Shown: piece after piece, positions 24,396-32,922 of the stretch | Layout of the letters: every line of letters starts with the position of its first letter | How positions within the stretch are numbered: the stretch's first letter is position 1 | Origin: CAZXEU01 sp965207385 | GTDB lineage: Bacteria > Bacteroidota > Rhodothermia > Rhodothermales > Bin80 | Assembly (NCBI GenBank): GCA_965207385.1 | Contig: CBDBLZ010000021.1 | Coordinates: 1-64,000 of the forward strand | Direction of reading: 5' to 3' | Length of the DNA stretch: 64,000 nucleotides | Translations under genes and position numbers: made by a program | The notes under the pieces: model-generated | Database searches by the model: none | What the model saw: only the letters and a program-made list of their open reading frames with translations | Told to the model about the DNA's origin: nothing

Positions 24396-25054
24396 TCTGC
24401 CAACGCAGCGGCCCGGAGGGCTGCCACATTCCCGGCAACGTTGCCGCGGAAAACCGCGCTGCCGGCCACCAGTACGTCGGCACCAGCCCGAACGACTTGC
24501 CCGGCATTATGTGCCTTGATGCCGCCGTCTACCTCGATAAACGCCTCGGACCCCATGGCATCAAGCCGCTTGCGCAAACGCCGAATCCTGTCCGTAGATG
24601 CAGGTATATATTTCTGCCCGCCCCGCCCTGGCACAACAGACATCACGAGTACAAGACCGGCATCTGCCAGTACGCCGTCCAGGGCCCTAAGCGGCGTATC
24701 GGGACACAGCGTTATGCCGGGGCGCACGCTGAAGGACCGGATAAGGGCGAGCGTCGCCGCGGCATCCTGGCACGTCTCGATATGTACCGTTATCACGTCA
24801 GCGCCCGCCTCGGCAAATGACTGCACGTGGCGCTCCGGATGCTCCGTCATGAGATGCACATCGAGTACGGTGCCCGTTTCCGTGCAAAGAGGCCGCAGCG
24901 CACGCGCCACCAGTGCTCCCATTGTGATCTCCGGCACGAAATGGCCGTCCATGACGTCCACGTGCAACCAGTCGCCTCCAGCTTCGATCGCCTGACGGGC
25001 GTGCGATTCGAGGCGCGCAAAATCGGCGGCAAGTATCGATGGCGCGAGCAGCAT
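24386..25054 (-). CDS. rpe: Ribulose-phosphate 3-epimerase
   Basis: Interconverts ribulose 5-phosphate and xylulose 5-phosphate in the pentose phosphate pathway. 222 residues from the ATG at 25054. A TIM barrel with all key motifs: LLAPSILAADFARL (catalytic Ser/Asp region), DWLHVDVMDGHFVPEITMG (metal His and Asp), DVHLMTEHPERHVQSF, VMSVVPGRGGQKYIP (M-x-V-x-P-G-x-x-G-Q), EVDGGIKAHNA (catalytic Asp) and AGSAVFRG (phosphate site). The gene follows nuoH after 21 nt on the same strand. Its stop codon is inside the tRNA-Arg gene, a 10-bp overlap. Confidence 0.96.
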   Translation of the reverse strand: MLLAPSILAADFARLESHARQAIEAGGDWLHVDVMDGHFVPEITMGALVARALRPLCTETGTVLDVHLMTEHPERHVQSFAEAGADVITVHIETCQDAAATLALIRSFSVRPGITLCPDTPLRALDGVLADAGLVLVMSVVPGRGGQKYIPASTDRIRRLRKRLDAMGSEAFIEVDGGIKAHNAGQVVRAGADVLVAGSAVFRGNVAGNVAALRAAALAEPL

Positions 25055-25075
25055 GGCCTGCCGGTGTTGCAAGTG

Positions 25076-26104
25076 CTACCCGTAGAAGATTACGACGACG
25101 AGCGCAATAATGAGCGCATTGGCCAGAGCGATGGGCAAGAGGTACTTCCAGCCAAGCTGCATGAGCTGATTGTACTTGAAGCGAGGAAGCGTCCAGCGCA
25201 CCCACAGGAAAAGGAAGCCGAAGAAGGACACCTTGACCATGAGGCTGCCGAACTGGAGCAGTCCCAACAGCAGAGAACCTTCGAGTGCCGGAAACTGCGC
25301 GATTATCTGCGGCTCAAAGGGCAAGAGATAGCCTCCGAAGAACAGCGTGGCAATGACGAAGGAGGCCACAAACCAGTTTACGTATTCGGCAAGAAAGAAC
25401 ATGCCGAACTTCATGCCGCTGTACTCGGTGTGATAGCCGCCTACGAGCTCCTGCTCCGCCTCCGGCAGATCAAACGGCGCACGATTGGTTTCCGCGAAGG
25501 CCGTGATGATGAAAATGAGCGCGCCGAGCGGATTGCGAAACACGTTCCAGCCCAGAATCGCACCGCCTGCGGCCTGGTTTTCCACGATCTCCACGACGCT
25601 GAGCGAGCCGGCAAGTAACACAACCGAAACGACGGCCAGTCCCATGGACAGCTCGTAGGAAATCATCTGGGCGCTGGAGCGAAGTCCGCCAAGCAGCGAA
25701 AACTTGCTGTTGCTGCTCCAGCCTGCCAGCGTGACGCCGTACACGGAGACCGAAGTCAGCGCCAGGATGATGAGCACCGTTACGCCGTTGTCCACGATGA
25801 CCACGCCGCGCGCAAACGGGATCATGGCCGGCACCGACATGGCGATGACCACCATGATGACCGGAGCCAGGGAATGGATGAAATGTGTCGATCCGCGCGG
25901 CGTGATTTCCTCCTTGAAGACCAGCTTGAATACGTCCGCGAACGGCTGCAGGAATCCTACAGGACCCACCCGGTTGGGCCCGGGCCTGTTCTGCATGAAC
26001 CCGGATACGCGGCGCTCGGCATACACGAGCACCGACGCGGACACGAGCATGAAATTGATGACGCCAAACGCGACCAGGGCCAGAACGGGAAGCGGCAGAT
26101 CCAT
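25076..26104 (-). CDS. nuoH: NADH-quinone oxidoreductase subunit H
   Basis: Membrane subunit at the junction of the two arms of complex I, forming much of the quinone pocket. 342 residues, about eight or nine hydrophobic helices. Family motifs: AERRVSGFMQNRPGPNRVGPVGFLQPFADVFKL (about 30-62, the E-R-x-x-x-x-x-Q-x-R-x-G-P segment), AFAETNRAPFDLPEAEQELVGGYHTEYSGM (E-x-N-R-x-P-F-D-L-x-E-A-E-x-E-L), and a C-terminal LWVRWTLPRFKYNQLMQLGWKYLLPIAL. Last nuo gene here; the operon usually continues with nuoI-N, but rpe follows instead. Confidence 0.97.
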   Translation of the reverse strand: MDLPLPVLALVAFGVINFMLVSASVLVYAERRVSGFMQNRPGPNRVGPVGFLQPFADVFKLVFKEEITPRGSTHFIHSLAPVIMVVIAMSVPAMIPFARGVVIVDNGVTVLIILALTSVSVYGVTLAGWSSNSKFSLLGGLRSSAQMISYELSMGLAVVSVVLLAGSLSVVEIVENQAAGGAILGWNVFRNPLGALIFIITAFAETNRAPFDLPEAEQELVGGYHTEYSGMKFGMFFLAEYVNWFVASFVIATLFFGGYLLPFEPQIIAQFPALEGSLLLGLLQFGSLMVKVSFFGFLFLWVRWTLPRFKYNQLMQLGWKYLLPIALANALIIALVVVIFYG

Positions 26105-26125
26105 GTGCGTTACTCTCTTGGGGCC

Positions 26126-27856
26126 TCAGGCCTGTACCAGGTGTTCGCGTAGCTGCACGCCGCTAAGCTGCATGGCCTTATATGTGGCACCTTCAAACGC
26201 CGGCACCGTGCGGGCAATCTCGTCCATGATCTTTCTGGGGCCGGTATAGGACAGGTCGTGGCCGAGGTGCTCTGCCAGCCGCGGGAGCAGGTCCCAACTC
26301 GGCCGGCAGTCAATGCGGTGCGACTCATTGTGCCACCGGTCAAACGGCGTACCGTGCCGGTCCGCACGGCTGAGCCCCATGTGCATCATGAGGGTGCGCT
26401 CCGTGCCACGAATGGCCTTGGCAGGCACCACGCGCTGGGCTCTGCCGTCCTGGTTGACGTACGTTCCAACCGTTTCGGCAACCATTGCGGCCGGCAGAGC
26501 AACGGTTGCAGCCTCAAGAATCCGGTTCGTCGTGTTGTAGTAGTGCAGCACGACGTCCAGGTCCGCCAGGTCATCCACGCCGAAGAGCCCCGCATCCACC
26601 GGGTCATCCTCCAGCACATAGACGAGGCGAATCTCGCCCGCTGCAAGCCTTGCCCGTATCAGCTCTTCGTCCACCGGAAAAATGCCGAGCCGATGACATC
26701 CTTCGGCATTGGGCGTCCGGTCATCCGTCTGCAGCCATCCGTCTGCCCGCCCCGACTCTACGTGAGGCACGTAACCGGCCACCGCACCTCCCAGCGCACG
26801 AGCCAGACGCTGGAGCAGATAGTTGTCTTCCACCGTCGCATGGGCCGACGCAAGAAACAGCATCTCTTCGGGCCTGCAACCCTTCACCAGGGATGCTGCC
26901 CCGCGCAGCGCCTGCTCCCAGGACGCGGCAGCGAACTCCCCATCCGATCGAACCTGCGGCCCGGAGGGACGGTCTTCATTGAAGCGCCGGTACGCCAGCC
27001 GATCCTCGTCCGCCAGCCAGTACTCGTTCACTTCCGTATTGGCGCGCGGCGTGATGCGCAGCACCAGGTTGTCGCGAACCCAGAGGTTACAGTTGGACCC
27101 CTTTGCATTGGTAGTGATGATGGACGGAGTCGAGCTCATCTCCCAGATCCGTGCCTGGAACCTGAAGTCGGCACTCGTGAGGGCACCCACCGGACACAGG
27201 TCGATGACGTTCATGGAATAGGGATCATCGAATGTGACGCCCGGCGGCGTAAGCGGATAGTTGCTTACTCCGCGTTCGATTATGGTCAGCTGGTGGCTCT
27301 TCGATATCTCGTCCGTAAAGCGCGTGCATCGCGTGCAGTTGATGCAGCGCTCGGCGTCCAGGACCACGCGCGGCCCCAGCTTGACCTTCTTGGGCTTCTT
27401 GGTCTTGTGAAACTCGAATCGGGAGCCTTCGCGTCCATACTTGAACGCCTGGATCTGCAGCGGACAATGACCGGCCTGGTCGCATATGGGACAATCCAGC
27501 GGATGATTGATCAGGAGGAGTTCCATGGTGTCCTCCTGCGCGCGCTTGACCTCGTCACTCGAGCGCGCCGTCTTGACCACGAGGCCGTCGGAAACGTCGT
27601 GGCTGCAGCTCGTCTGCAGCTTCGGGAAAAAGCGTATGACCGGCTCGCCTTCATCGTCCAGCACCGGCTGCCCCGTGTCCCGGTCCCGCACGGGGCTCCC
27701 CACGTCCACCAAGCACTGCCGGCAGTTTGCCGGAATGCTCATGGACGGATGGTAGCAAAAGTGCGGCAGTTCGATTCCGTTATCCAGGCAGAACTGCAGC
27801 AGCTTGGGCCGTCCCTGGAATTCGTACGACTTGCCGTCGATTGAAATTGTCGGCAT
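26126..27856 (-). CDS. nuoG: NADH-quinone oxidoreductase subunit G
   Basis: Peripheral-arm subunit with iron-sulfur clusters that carries electrons from NuoF. 576 residues from the ATG at 27856; upstream frame sequence is not protein-like. N-terminal ferredoxin fold with cysteines in LLQFCLDNGIELPHFC and ANCRQC; a His/Cys cluster region HPLDCPICDQAGHCPLQ; then RCINCTRCTRFTDEI for the 4Fe-4S cluster. The C-terminal molybdopterin-like part is shorter than in E. coli (about 908 residues total), as usual for Bacteroidota. Begins 26 nt after the DUF4920 lipoprotein; nuoH begins 21 nt after its stop. Confidence 0.95.
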   Translation of the reverse strand: MPTISIDGKSYEFQGRPKLLQFCLDNGIELPHFCYHPSMSIPANCRQCLVDVGSPVRDRDTGQPVLDDEGEPVIRFFPKLQTSCSHDVSDGLVVKTARSSDEVKRAQEDTMELLLINHPLDCPICDQAGHCPLQIQAFKYGREGSRFEFHKTKKPKKVKLGPRVVLDAERCINCTRCTRFTDEISKSHQLTIIERGVSNYPLTPPGVTFDDPYSMNVIDLCPVGALTSADFRFQARIWEMSSTPSIITTNAKGSNCNLWVRDNLVLRITPRANTEVNEYWLADEDRLAYRRFNEDRPSGPQVRSDGEFAAASWEQALRGAASLVKGCRPEEMLFLASAHATVEDNYLLQRLARALGGAVAGYVPHVESGRADGWLQTDDRTPNAEGCHRLGIFPVDEELIRARLAAGEIRLVYVLEDDPVDAGLFGVDDLADLDVVLHYYNTTNRILEAATVALPAAMVAETVGTYVNQDGRAQRVVPAKAIRGTERTLMMHMGLSRADRHGTPFDRWHNESHRIDCRPSWDLLPRLAEHLGHDLSYTGPRKIMDEIARTVPAFEGATYKAMQLSGVQLREHLVQA

Positions 27857-27882
27857 GCCTTGGCCGGGTCTGCTGGTTACGG

Positions 27883-28323
27883 TTAGTAGGTTGCCACCAT
27901 TACGCCGCTGGCCGAGAGGGCAAGCGCTGCGCCGCCGCCCCCCTCCTGCGCCAGATGGTGCTCGTGGGCATCGGACACCGAGCCGTCTGACAGCCATCCC
28001 CGCGCTACGGCGCGGCGGCCGCTGATGTCCGCGGGAACCGTGAAGGCGTATTCGCCTCCCTCGGTGCGCGCTACGTCCACGCGCAGATCTTCTCCGCCAT
28101 GGGAGCGCAGCATGAGCCAGCATCCCTTCATCTGACAAACGGCATGCACGGTGCCTTCCACAGATACGTGCCCGTCCAGGTACAATTCACGCTCGGCAAG
28201 CACCGCTTCGACCGGCACTGCCGCCATGGCGTCAAAGGCTTCGCCGTAGGCATCGTACGGCTCTTCCACCTGCGGCGATGCGCAGGCTGCGACCAAGAGC
28301 AATAACAGGGCCGTGTTTCTCAT
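27883..28323 (-). CDS. DUF4920-like lipoprotein inside the nuo operon
   Basis: 146 residues from the ATG at 28323, with a GGAGG ribosome site, one of the best in the window. Lipoprotein signal NTALLLLLVAAC with the lipidated Cys at about 14. The mature part has YDAYGEAFDA, then a DUF4920 core: VSVEGTVHAVCQMKGCWLMLRS (the C-Q-x-K-G-C-W block with two cysteines 6 apart). The C-terminus is a small beta domain ending in a His-containing HEHHLAQ. It lies 14 nt after nuoF and 26 nt before nuoG on the same strand, so it is co-transcribed with complex I. Function unknown; the C-x5-C-W pair could bind a metal or act as a redox pair in the periplasm. Confidence 0.82.
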   Translation of the reverse strand: MRNTALLLLLVAACASPQVEEPYDAYGEAFDAMAAVPVEAVLAERELYLDGHVSVEGTVHAVCQMKGCWLMLRSHGGEDLRVDVARTEGGEYAFTVPADISGRRAVARGWLSDGSVSDAHEHHLAQEGGGGAALALSASGVMVATY

Positions 28324-28337
28324 GGAGCCTCCAGTCT

Positions 28338-29617
28338 TCAAGCGGCGCTGGCTACTGGCGCCGGGCACCGCGCTTCAAAATCCTCGCGGAACCGGTTAAT
28401 GGTATTGCGCACCGGCCATGCCGCCGCGTCCGCGAGCGCGCAGACCGTTCGGCCCTCCATCTGGTCACAGAGCTCCAGAAGAAGGTCCAGATCACGCTCC
28501 TGGCCGCCACCCTCTTCCAGGCGCGTCACCAGGTTTTCCATCCAGCCGGTCCCGTCGCGGCAGGGCGTACACTGGCCGCAACTCTCATGGTGGTAGAACC
28601 GCGAAACGCGCCTGAGGAACGCAACCATGTCCGTGTCCTCGTCCAGAAACAGCATGCCGGCCGTTCCCATCATGGAGCCGGCCTTGCGCAGGCTGTCGGA
28701 ATCCATCGTGACACCGTCGATCATGTCCCCTCGCAGCACCGGCACGCTGCACCCCCCCGGCACCAATGCCTTGAGCTTCTTGCCGCAGCGCATGCCGCCG
28801 GCTATCTCAAGAAGATCCGTGATCAGCATGCCGCTCGGATACTCGTATACGCCCGGACGGTTGACATGCCCGGAAATGCCATAGAGCACGGGACCGGGAT
28901 GGCACTCGGCCCCCATGGCCCGGAACCAGTCGGCGCCGCGTTCCACGATAGCGGCACGCACGCTATGGTCTCGACATTGTTGATGGTAGTCGGATAGCCC
29001 CAGATGCCCTTTTGCGCCGGAAAAGGCGGCTTGATGCGCGGATAGGCGCGCTTGCCTTCCAGCGACTCCATCAGGCTGGTTTCCTCCCCGCAAATGTAGG
29101 CCCCGGCACCCTTGTGCATGATGATGTCCGTGGAAAAGCCGGAGCCCATGATATGCTTGCCTGCATATCCCTTGGCATAGACCCTCTCCAGCTCATTCTC
29201 GAGGTGCGTGATCCAGTCTGCAAACTCGCCCCGCACGTAGAGATAGCACGCCTTGGCGGAAATCGCATAGTTGGCCAGGAGTATGCCTTCGAAGAGCAGG
29301 TGCGGATTATACTCCATGAGCTGACGATCCTTGAAGGTGCCGGGCTCGCTCTCGTCGGCATTGCAGCACAGAAAGCGCGGCACGGAAGGATCAACGGGGG
29401 GCATGAAACTCCATTTGAGTCCCGTCGGGAATCCCGCGCCCCCGCGGCCCCGGAGCCCGCTTTCCTTCACGATCCGCGTCACTTCGCCCGGCTCCACTTC
29501 CCCGAGCACCCGGCGCAGCGTCCCGTATCCGCCGTGCGCCTCGTAGACGTCCATCCGGTGCAGGTCCTGTACAGGAGGCAGCAGCACGCGCTTGTATGAA
29601 CGCCAGTCCTGGGGCAC
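28338..29617 (-). CDS. nuoF: NADH-quinone oxidoreductase subunit F, apparent frameshift
   Basis: NADH-binding flavoprotein subunit, split over two frames. The first (29617 down to about 28953) holds VLLPPVQDLHRMDVYEAHGGY, the FMN/NADH site GLRGRGGAGFPTGLKW, CNADESEPGTFKDR, GAGAYICGEETSLMESLEGK and the end NNVETIA. The second (about 28953 to 28338) resumes with AAIVERGADWFRAMG, then GPVLYGISGHVNRPGVYE, LVPGG and the 4Fe-4S cysteines ESCGQCTPCRDGTGWMENL. One missing base (plus-strand GG where GGG is expected near 28953) accounts for the break. Repaired length is about 427 residues, normal. The start is GTG. Complex I cannot work without NuoF, so a sequencing indel is likelier than decay. Confidence 0.9.
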
Positions 29618-29624
29618 GGCAGCT

Positions 29625-30299
29625 TTAGCGGATGGTCCTGGCTACAGGGGGAATCTCGGCCGCTTCAACCGCTTCAGCATCCGAGCGCCGGTTGCCGCCC
29701 AGTTCGTCCTCGTCCTGGGGCAGGGTTATGGACACGAACGGGGGCATTTCGCCGCGATCCAGCGCCTGGAGCAGCCTGTCGATCTTTTCGGGTGTCAGGT
29801 TGTGCACGTAAGGGCCGTTGGACACCTGGAGCATGGGCGCGGTGCCGCAGGCGCCGAGGCATTCCACCTCCTTCAGCGTGAATCGGCCGTCCTCGGTCGT
29901 TTCTCCCTTGTGAATGCCAAGCTTCTCTTCCAGGTAGTGCAGCATGTCGTAGCCGCCGCAAAACTGGCACGTGAAGCAGGTACACACATCCAGCACGTAA
30001 GTCCCCTTTTTCTCCTTGAAGTACTGCGTATAGAAGGTGGCGACGCCGTAGACCTGGGCATAGGGCATGTTCAGCTCGTCGGCCACCAGGCGCATCACTT
30101 CCGGCGGCAGGAAACCGAACTTCTCCTGGGCCAGCCACAGCGCCCACATGACGGCGCCGTGCGACGTCGGATAGTCGGCTGCCCACCGGGCCAGCTGCTC
30201 TTTCTCTTCCGGCGAAAAGACCAGTTCTTCCGCACTGAAGTGCGGCTCGGGGTCGCGCTCCGGCAGTTCCACCACCGGATTCTTGATAAAGTCGGCCAT
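29625..30299 (-). CDS. nuoE: NADH-quinone oxidoreductase subunit E
   Basis: Thioredoxin-fold 2Fe-2S subunit of the NADH dehydrogenase module. 224 residues. The helical N-terminal half (ALWLAQEKFGFLPPEVMRLVADEL, about 53-76, and QVYGVATFYTQYF) is family-typical. Cluster ligands are Cys106 and Cys111 (C-x4-C in VCTCFTCQFCGG) and Cys147 and Cys151 (C-x3-C in ECLGACGTAP). The C-terminus carries an extra tail after the core (about 196-224, RSDAEAVEAAEIPPVAR). Four nt separate its start from nuoD's stop and 7 nt its stop from the nuoF start. Confidence 0.97.
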   Translation of the reverse strand: MADFIKNPVVELPERDPEPHFSAEELVFSPEEKEQLARWAADYPTSHGAVMWALWLAQEKFGFLPPEVMRLVADELNMPYAQVYGVATFYTQYFKEKKGTYVLDVCTCFTCQFCGGYDMLHYLEEKLGIHKGETTEDGRFTLKEVECLGACGTAPMLQVSNGPYVHNLTPEKIDRLLQALDRGEMPPFVSITLPQDEDELGGNRRSDAEAVEAAEIPPVARTIR

Positions 30300-30302
30300 C
30301 TC

Positions 30303-31619
30303 TTACTTGTCAGCCTCGCCCATCACGGGGTCCATGGAACCGATGAGCACGACGATATCGGCCACGGGGTGGCCTTCCATCATGGTTTCCAGACCCTGCA
30401 AATTGGTGAAGGACGGAGCGTTGATGCGCGCGCGCCACGGATTGCCGGTGCCGTCGCTCTCCAGATAGAAGCCAAGCTCTCCCTTGGGCGACTCGATGGC
30501 GTGGTAGGCAGATGCTCCTTTCGGCGGTGCCACGCCGGTTTCGGTCAGCATGAAATCATGGATCATGCCCTCCATCGAATAATAGACCTCGTCCTTGGAA
30601 GGATAGGTTTGCTTGGCATCATCGATCCGGATGGGCCCCTCCGGCAATCGGTCCAGGCATTGCTCGATGATCTTCAGGCTTTCCAACATTTCCTCCATGC
30701 GCACATGGTAGCGCGAGAGGCAGTCTCCCTCGGTGCGGAGCGGAATTGTGAAGTCGACTTCGTCATACTTGAGATACGGCTCGAATCGGCGAATGTCATA
30801 GGGTACGCCGCTGCCGCGCAGGTTGGGCCCTGTCAGCCCCAGCGCTAGTGCTTCCTCGGCCGAGACCACCCCGACGTTTTCGTTGCGGTCTATCCAGATC
30901 CTGTTGCGGTTCAGAAACTTGCGCCAGCCCTGAACCACCGCCGGATAGCGCGCCACGAAATCACGGATGAGTTCCAGTGCCTGCGGAGTGAGGTCCGTTG
31001 CCAGACCTCCGATGCGGCTGTGCGAAACGGTAAAGCGCGCACCCGTCAATTCGTCGAAGATGCTGTATAGATCCTCCCTGCCCTGGAAAGTCCAAAGGAA
31101 GACGGAGACGGCTCCGGCATCCATCAGGCCCACGCCCAACCACAGCAGATGGGACGATATGCGCGCCAGTTCGCACATGATCATGCGGATCCACTGTGCG
31201 CGCTCGGGCACCTCGATATTGGCCAGCTTCTCCACCGCCATGCACCACGCCACGTTGTTGGCATACGGCGCCAGATAGTCCATGCGATCCGTGTAGGGCA
31301 TGAACTCCTGGTAGGTCTTGGACTCCGCCAGCTTCTCCACGCCGCGGTGAAGGTAGCCGATGTCCAGTACGCACTTGTCTATCCGCTCTCCGTCAAGCTC
31401 GACCACACACCGCAGCACGCCGTGCGTGGCGGGATGCTGCGGCCCTATGTTGAGTATCATCCGGTGCTCGAGCGCGTCCTTGTCGACGGGTGCGCCGGCC
31501 ATGGTCTCCAGCCACGAATCCTTGGTCTCCAGCCGCTTGCGAACGGCTGCATTGTGCCGCGGCCAGAAGGAGAATACCCCCTCCGTATCGGTTCCGGGCG
31601 GCTGTGCCAGTGCGGTCAT
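30303..31619 (-). CDS. nuoD: NADH-quinone oxidoreductase subunit D
   Basis: 49-kDa-type subunit that forms the quinone site with NuoB and NuoH. 438 residues from the ATG at 31619; the longer frame upstream is not family-like. Motifs: HRMILNIGPQHPATHGVLR (the G-P-Q-H-P-A-x-H-G block), DIGYLHRGVEKLAE, YANNVAWCMAVEKLANIEVP, GLMDAGAVSVFLWTFQGRE, and the C-terminal NAPSFTNLQGLETMMEGHPVADIVVLIGSMDPVMGE. The stop lies 3 nt before the nuoE start. nuoC ends 7 nt upstream. Confidence 0.96.
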   Translation of the reverse strand: MTALAQPPGTDTEGVFSFWPRHNAAVRKRLETKDSWLETMAGAPVDKDALEHRMILNIGPQHPATHGVLRCVVELDGERIDKCVLDIGYLHRGVEKLAESKTYQEFMPYTDRMDYLAPYANNVAWCMAVEKLANIEVPERAQWIRMIMCELARISSHLLWLGVGLMDAGAVSVFLWTFQGREDLYSIFDELTGARFTVSHSRIGGLATDLTPQALELIRDFVARYPAVVQGWRKFLNRNRIWIDRNENVGVVSAEEALALGLTGPNLRGSGVPYDIRRFEPYLKYDEVDFTIPLRTEGDCLSRYHVRMEEMLESLKIIEQCLDRLPEGPIRIDDAKQTYPSKDEVYYSMEGMIHDFMLTETGVAPPKGASAYHAIESPKGELGFYLESDGTGNPWRARINAPSFTNLQGLETMMEGHPVADIVVLIGSMDPVMGEADK

Positions 31620-31626
31620 GGCGGGG

Positions 31627-32280
31627 CTAGCTTTCTCGGGCCTCGGGTTCCTCGAAGCTGGGAATCGGGCGACTTCCGTGGGCTGCCGCAAAGGGATCCC
31701 GTGTAAGCTCTCCTTCAGGCGTCTGCGGAGGCAATGGCAGCGATCCCGGGATGCCGAGAAGAGGGAATTCCTTGCGCTGGGGGTAGTAGGCAAAGTCCTC
31801 CGGCATGTACATGCGCCGGAGGTCTTCGTGGCCTTCGAAACGGATGCCCATCATGTCGTAGCACTCGCGCTCGTTCCAGTTCGCGGCCGGAAAGACGCCC
31901 ATGACGGAAGGCACCACAGGATCGTCCTCCTCGAGGCGCACCTTCAGCCTGATCCGCTTGCCCTCGGCCACATTGACGAGGTTGTAAAAAACCTCAAAGC
32001 GATCCGATTCGGTAAAGCGGTCCACGCCGGCCAGGTCCACGAAATACGCGAATCCGAGTTCGTCCCGCAGGAAGAGGCAAACGTCCCGGATGCGCCCCGA
32101 TTCCACGTACACCGTATGCTCGCCCGCAAAAACCGACACTTCGCCAATGGCCGCACCGAATTCGGCTCTCAGGCGATCAATCGTTTGCGCCACCTGAGTT
32201 GAAGCCTTGGCATGCACGTTGGCTTCATCCGGCCCGGGCGGCGCCACCGGCGTAAAGTGGAAGCTGAGCGTCTCGGCCAC
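31627..32280 (-). CDS. nuoC: NADH-quinone oxidoreductase subunit C
   Basis: 30-kDa-type peripheral subunit. 217 residues from a GTG start. Core: GRIRDVCLFLRDELGFAYFVDLAGVDRF (about 82-109, with L-x-F-x-x-L-x-x-L/V-x-x-V-D), FNPV-like FYNLVNVAEGKRIRLKV, then VPSVMGVFPAANWNERECYDMMGIRFEGHEDLRRMYMPEDF (the signature E-R-E-x-x-D-x-x-G-I-x-F-x-G-H-P/E-D-L-R-R). The C-terminal tail (GELTRDPFAAAHGSRPIPSFEE) is variable. nuoB stops 3 nt upstream of its GTG; nuoD starts 7 nt after its stop. Confidence 0.95.
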   Translation of the reverse strand: MAETLSFHFTPVAPPGPDEANVHAKASTQVAQTIDRLRAEFGAAIGEVSVFAGEHTVYVESGRIRDVCLFLRDELGFAYFVDLAGVDRFTESDRFEVFYNLVNVAEGKRIRLKVRLEEDDPVVPSVMGVFPAANWNERECYDMMGIRFEGHEDLRRMYMPEDFAYYPQRKEFPLLGIPGSLPLPPQTPEGELTRDPFAAAHGSRPIPSFEEPEARES

Positions 32281-32283
32281 GGC

Positions 32284-32859
32284 CTACGGCGCCTGGGCTT
32301 GGAGCACGTCAGGCGCAATCGGCGCCGTGCCCTCGCCGGTAAGGACGTGCGGCTCGGCCGCAGGCGCCGGGGCGCGACCAGCACCCCGCGCATAGTCCTG
32401 CCGGATGGAATACGTGTTGCGAATCTTCTCCTGGATGTCCATCAGGGCATGTATGACCGACTCCGGGCGCGGTGGGCAGCCCGGCACGTACACGCTCACG
32501 GGCAGGAAGTTATCGATTCCCTGCACCACACCGTAGCAGCGGTGCATGCCGCCGCTCGAGGCGCACGCCCCCATCGCAATACACCACTTGGGATCCGCCA
32601 TCTGGTCCCACACCCTGCGGATGGCATGGGCCATCTTGTAGCTGCACCAGCCCGCCACAATCATCAGATCGGCCTGCCGGGGCGAAAAGCGCATGGCTTC
32701 GCTGCCGAATCGGGCCACGTCGTACTTGGGACCGGCGAACGCCATCATCTCGATCGCGCAGCACGCAAGGCCCATGGGCATGGGCATCAGGGAGTTCGAC
32801 CGAGCCCAGTTCACCACGGCATCCACAGTCGTGGTCAAGTACCCGGTATTGGCATCCAT
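32284..32859 (-). CDS. nuoB: NADH-quinone oxidoreductase subunit B
   Basis: 20-kDa-type subunit that carries the N2 4Fe-4S cluster next to quinone. 191 residues. Ligands are all present: Cys33 and Cys34 in GLACCAIEMM, Cys99 in MGACASSGG and Cys128 in VPGCPPRPE. GPKYDVARFGSEAMRFSPRQADL is also family-typical. A C-terminal Ala/Pro-rich extension of about 35 residues (GAGRAPAPAAEPH onward) is not conserved. 63 bp separate it from nuoA upstream. Confidence 0.97.
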   Translation of the reverse strand: MDANTGYLTTTVDAVVNWARSNSLMPMPMGLACCAIEMMAFAGPKYDVARFGSEAMRFSPRQADLMIVAGWCSYKMAHAIRRVWDQMADPKWCIAMGACASSGGMHRCYGVVQGIDNFLPVSVYVPGCPPRPESVIHALMDIQEKIRNTYSIRQDYARGAGRAPAPAAEPHVLTGEGTAPIAPDVLQAQAP

Positions 32860-32922
32860 GGCTGCCGCGCGCGTCAGGTGTGCGCGTTTAATGAGATTGG
32901 CCGGGGGCGGTTTCCGGCAGGC

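Noticed and set aside
26258..27844. 528-residue plus-strand frame
   Set aside because: Antisense shadow of nuoG, which has all iron-sulfur motifs; long antisense frames are expected in high-G+C DNA.
29592..30848. 418-residue plus-strand frame
   Set aside because: Antisense shadow of nuoE and nuoD.
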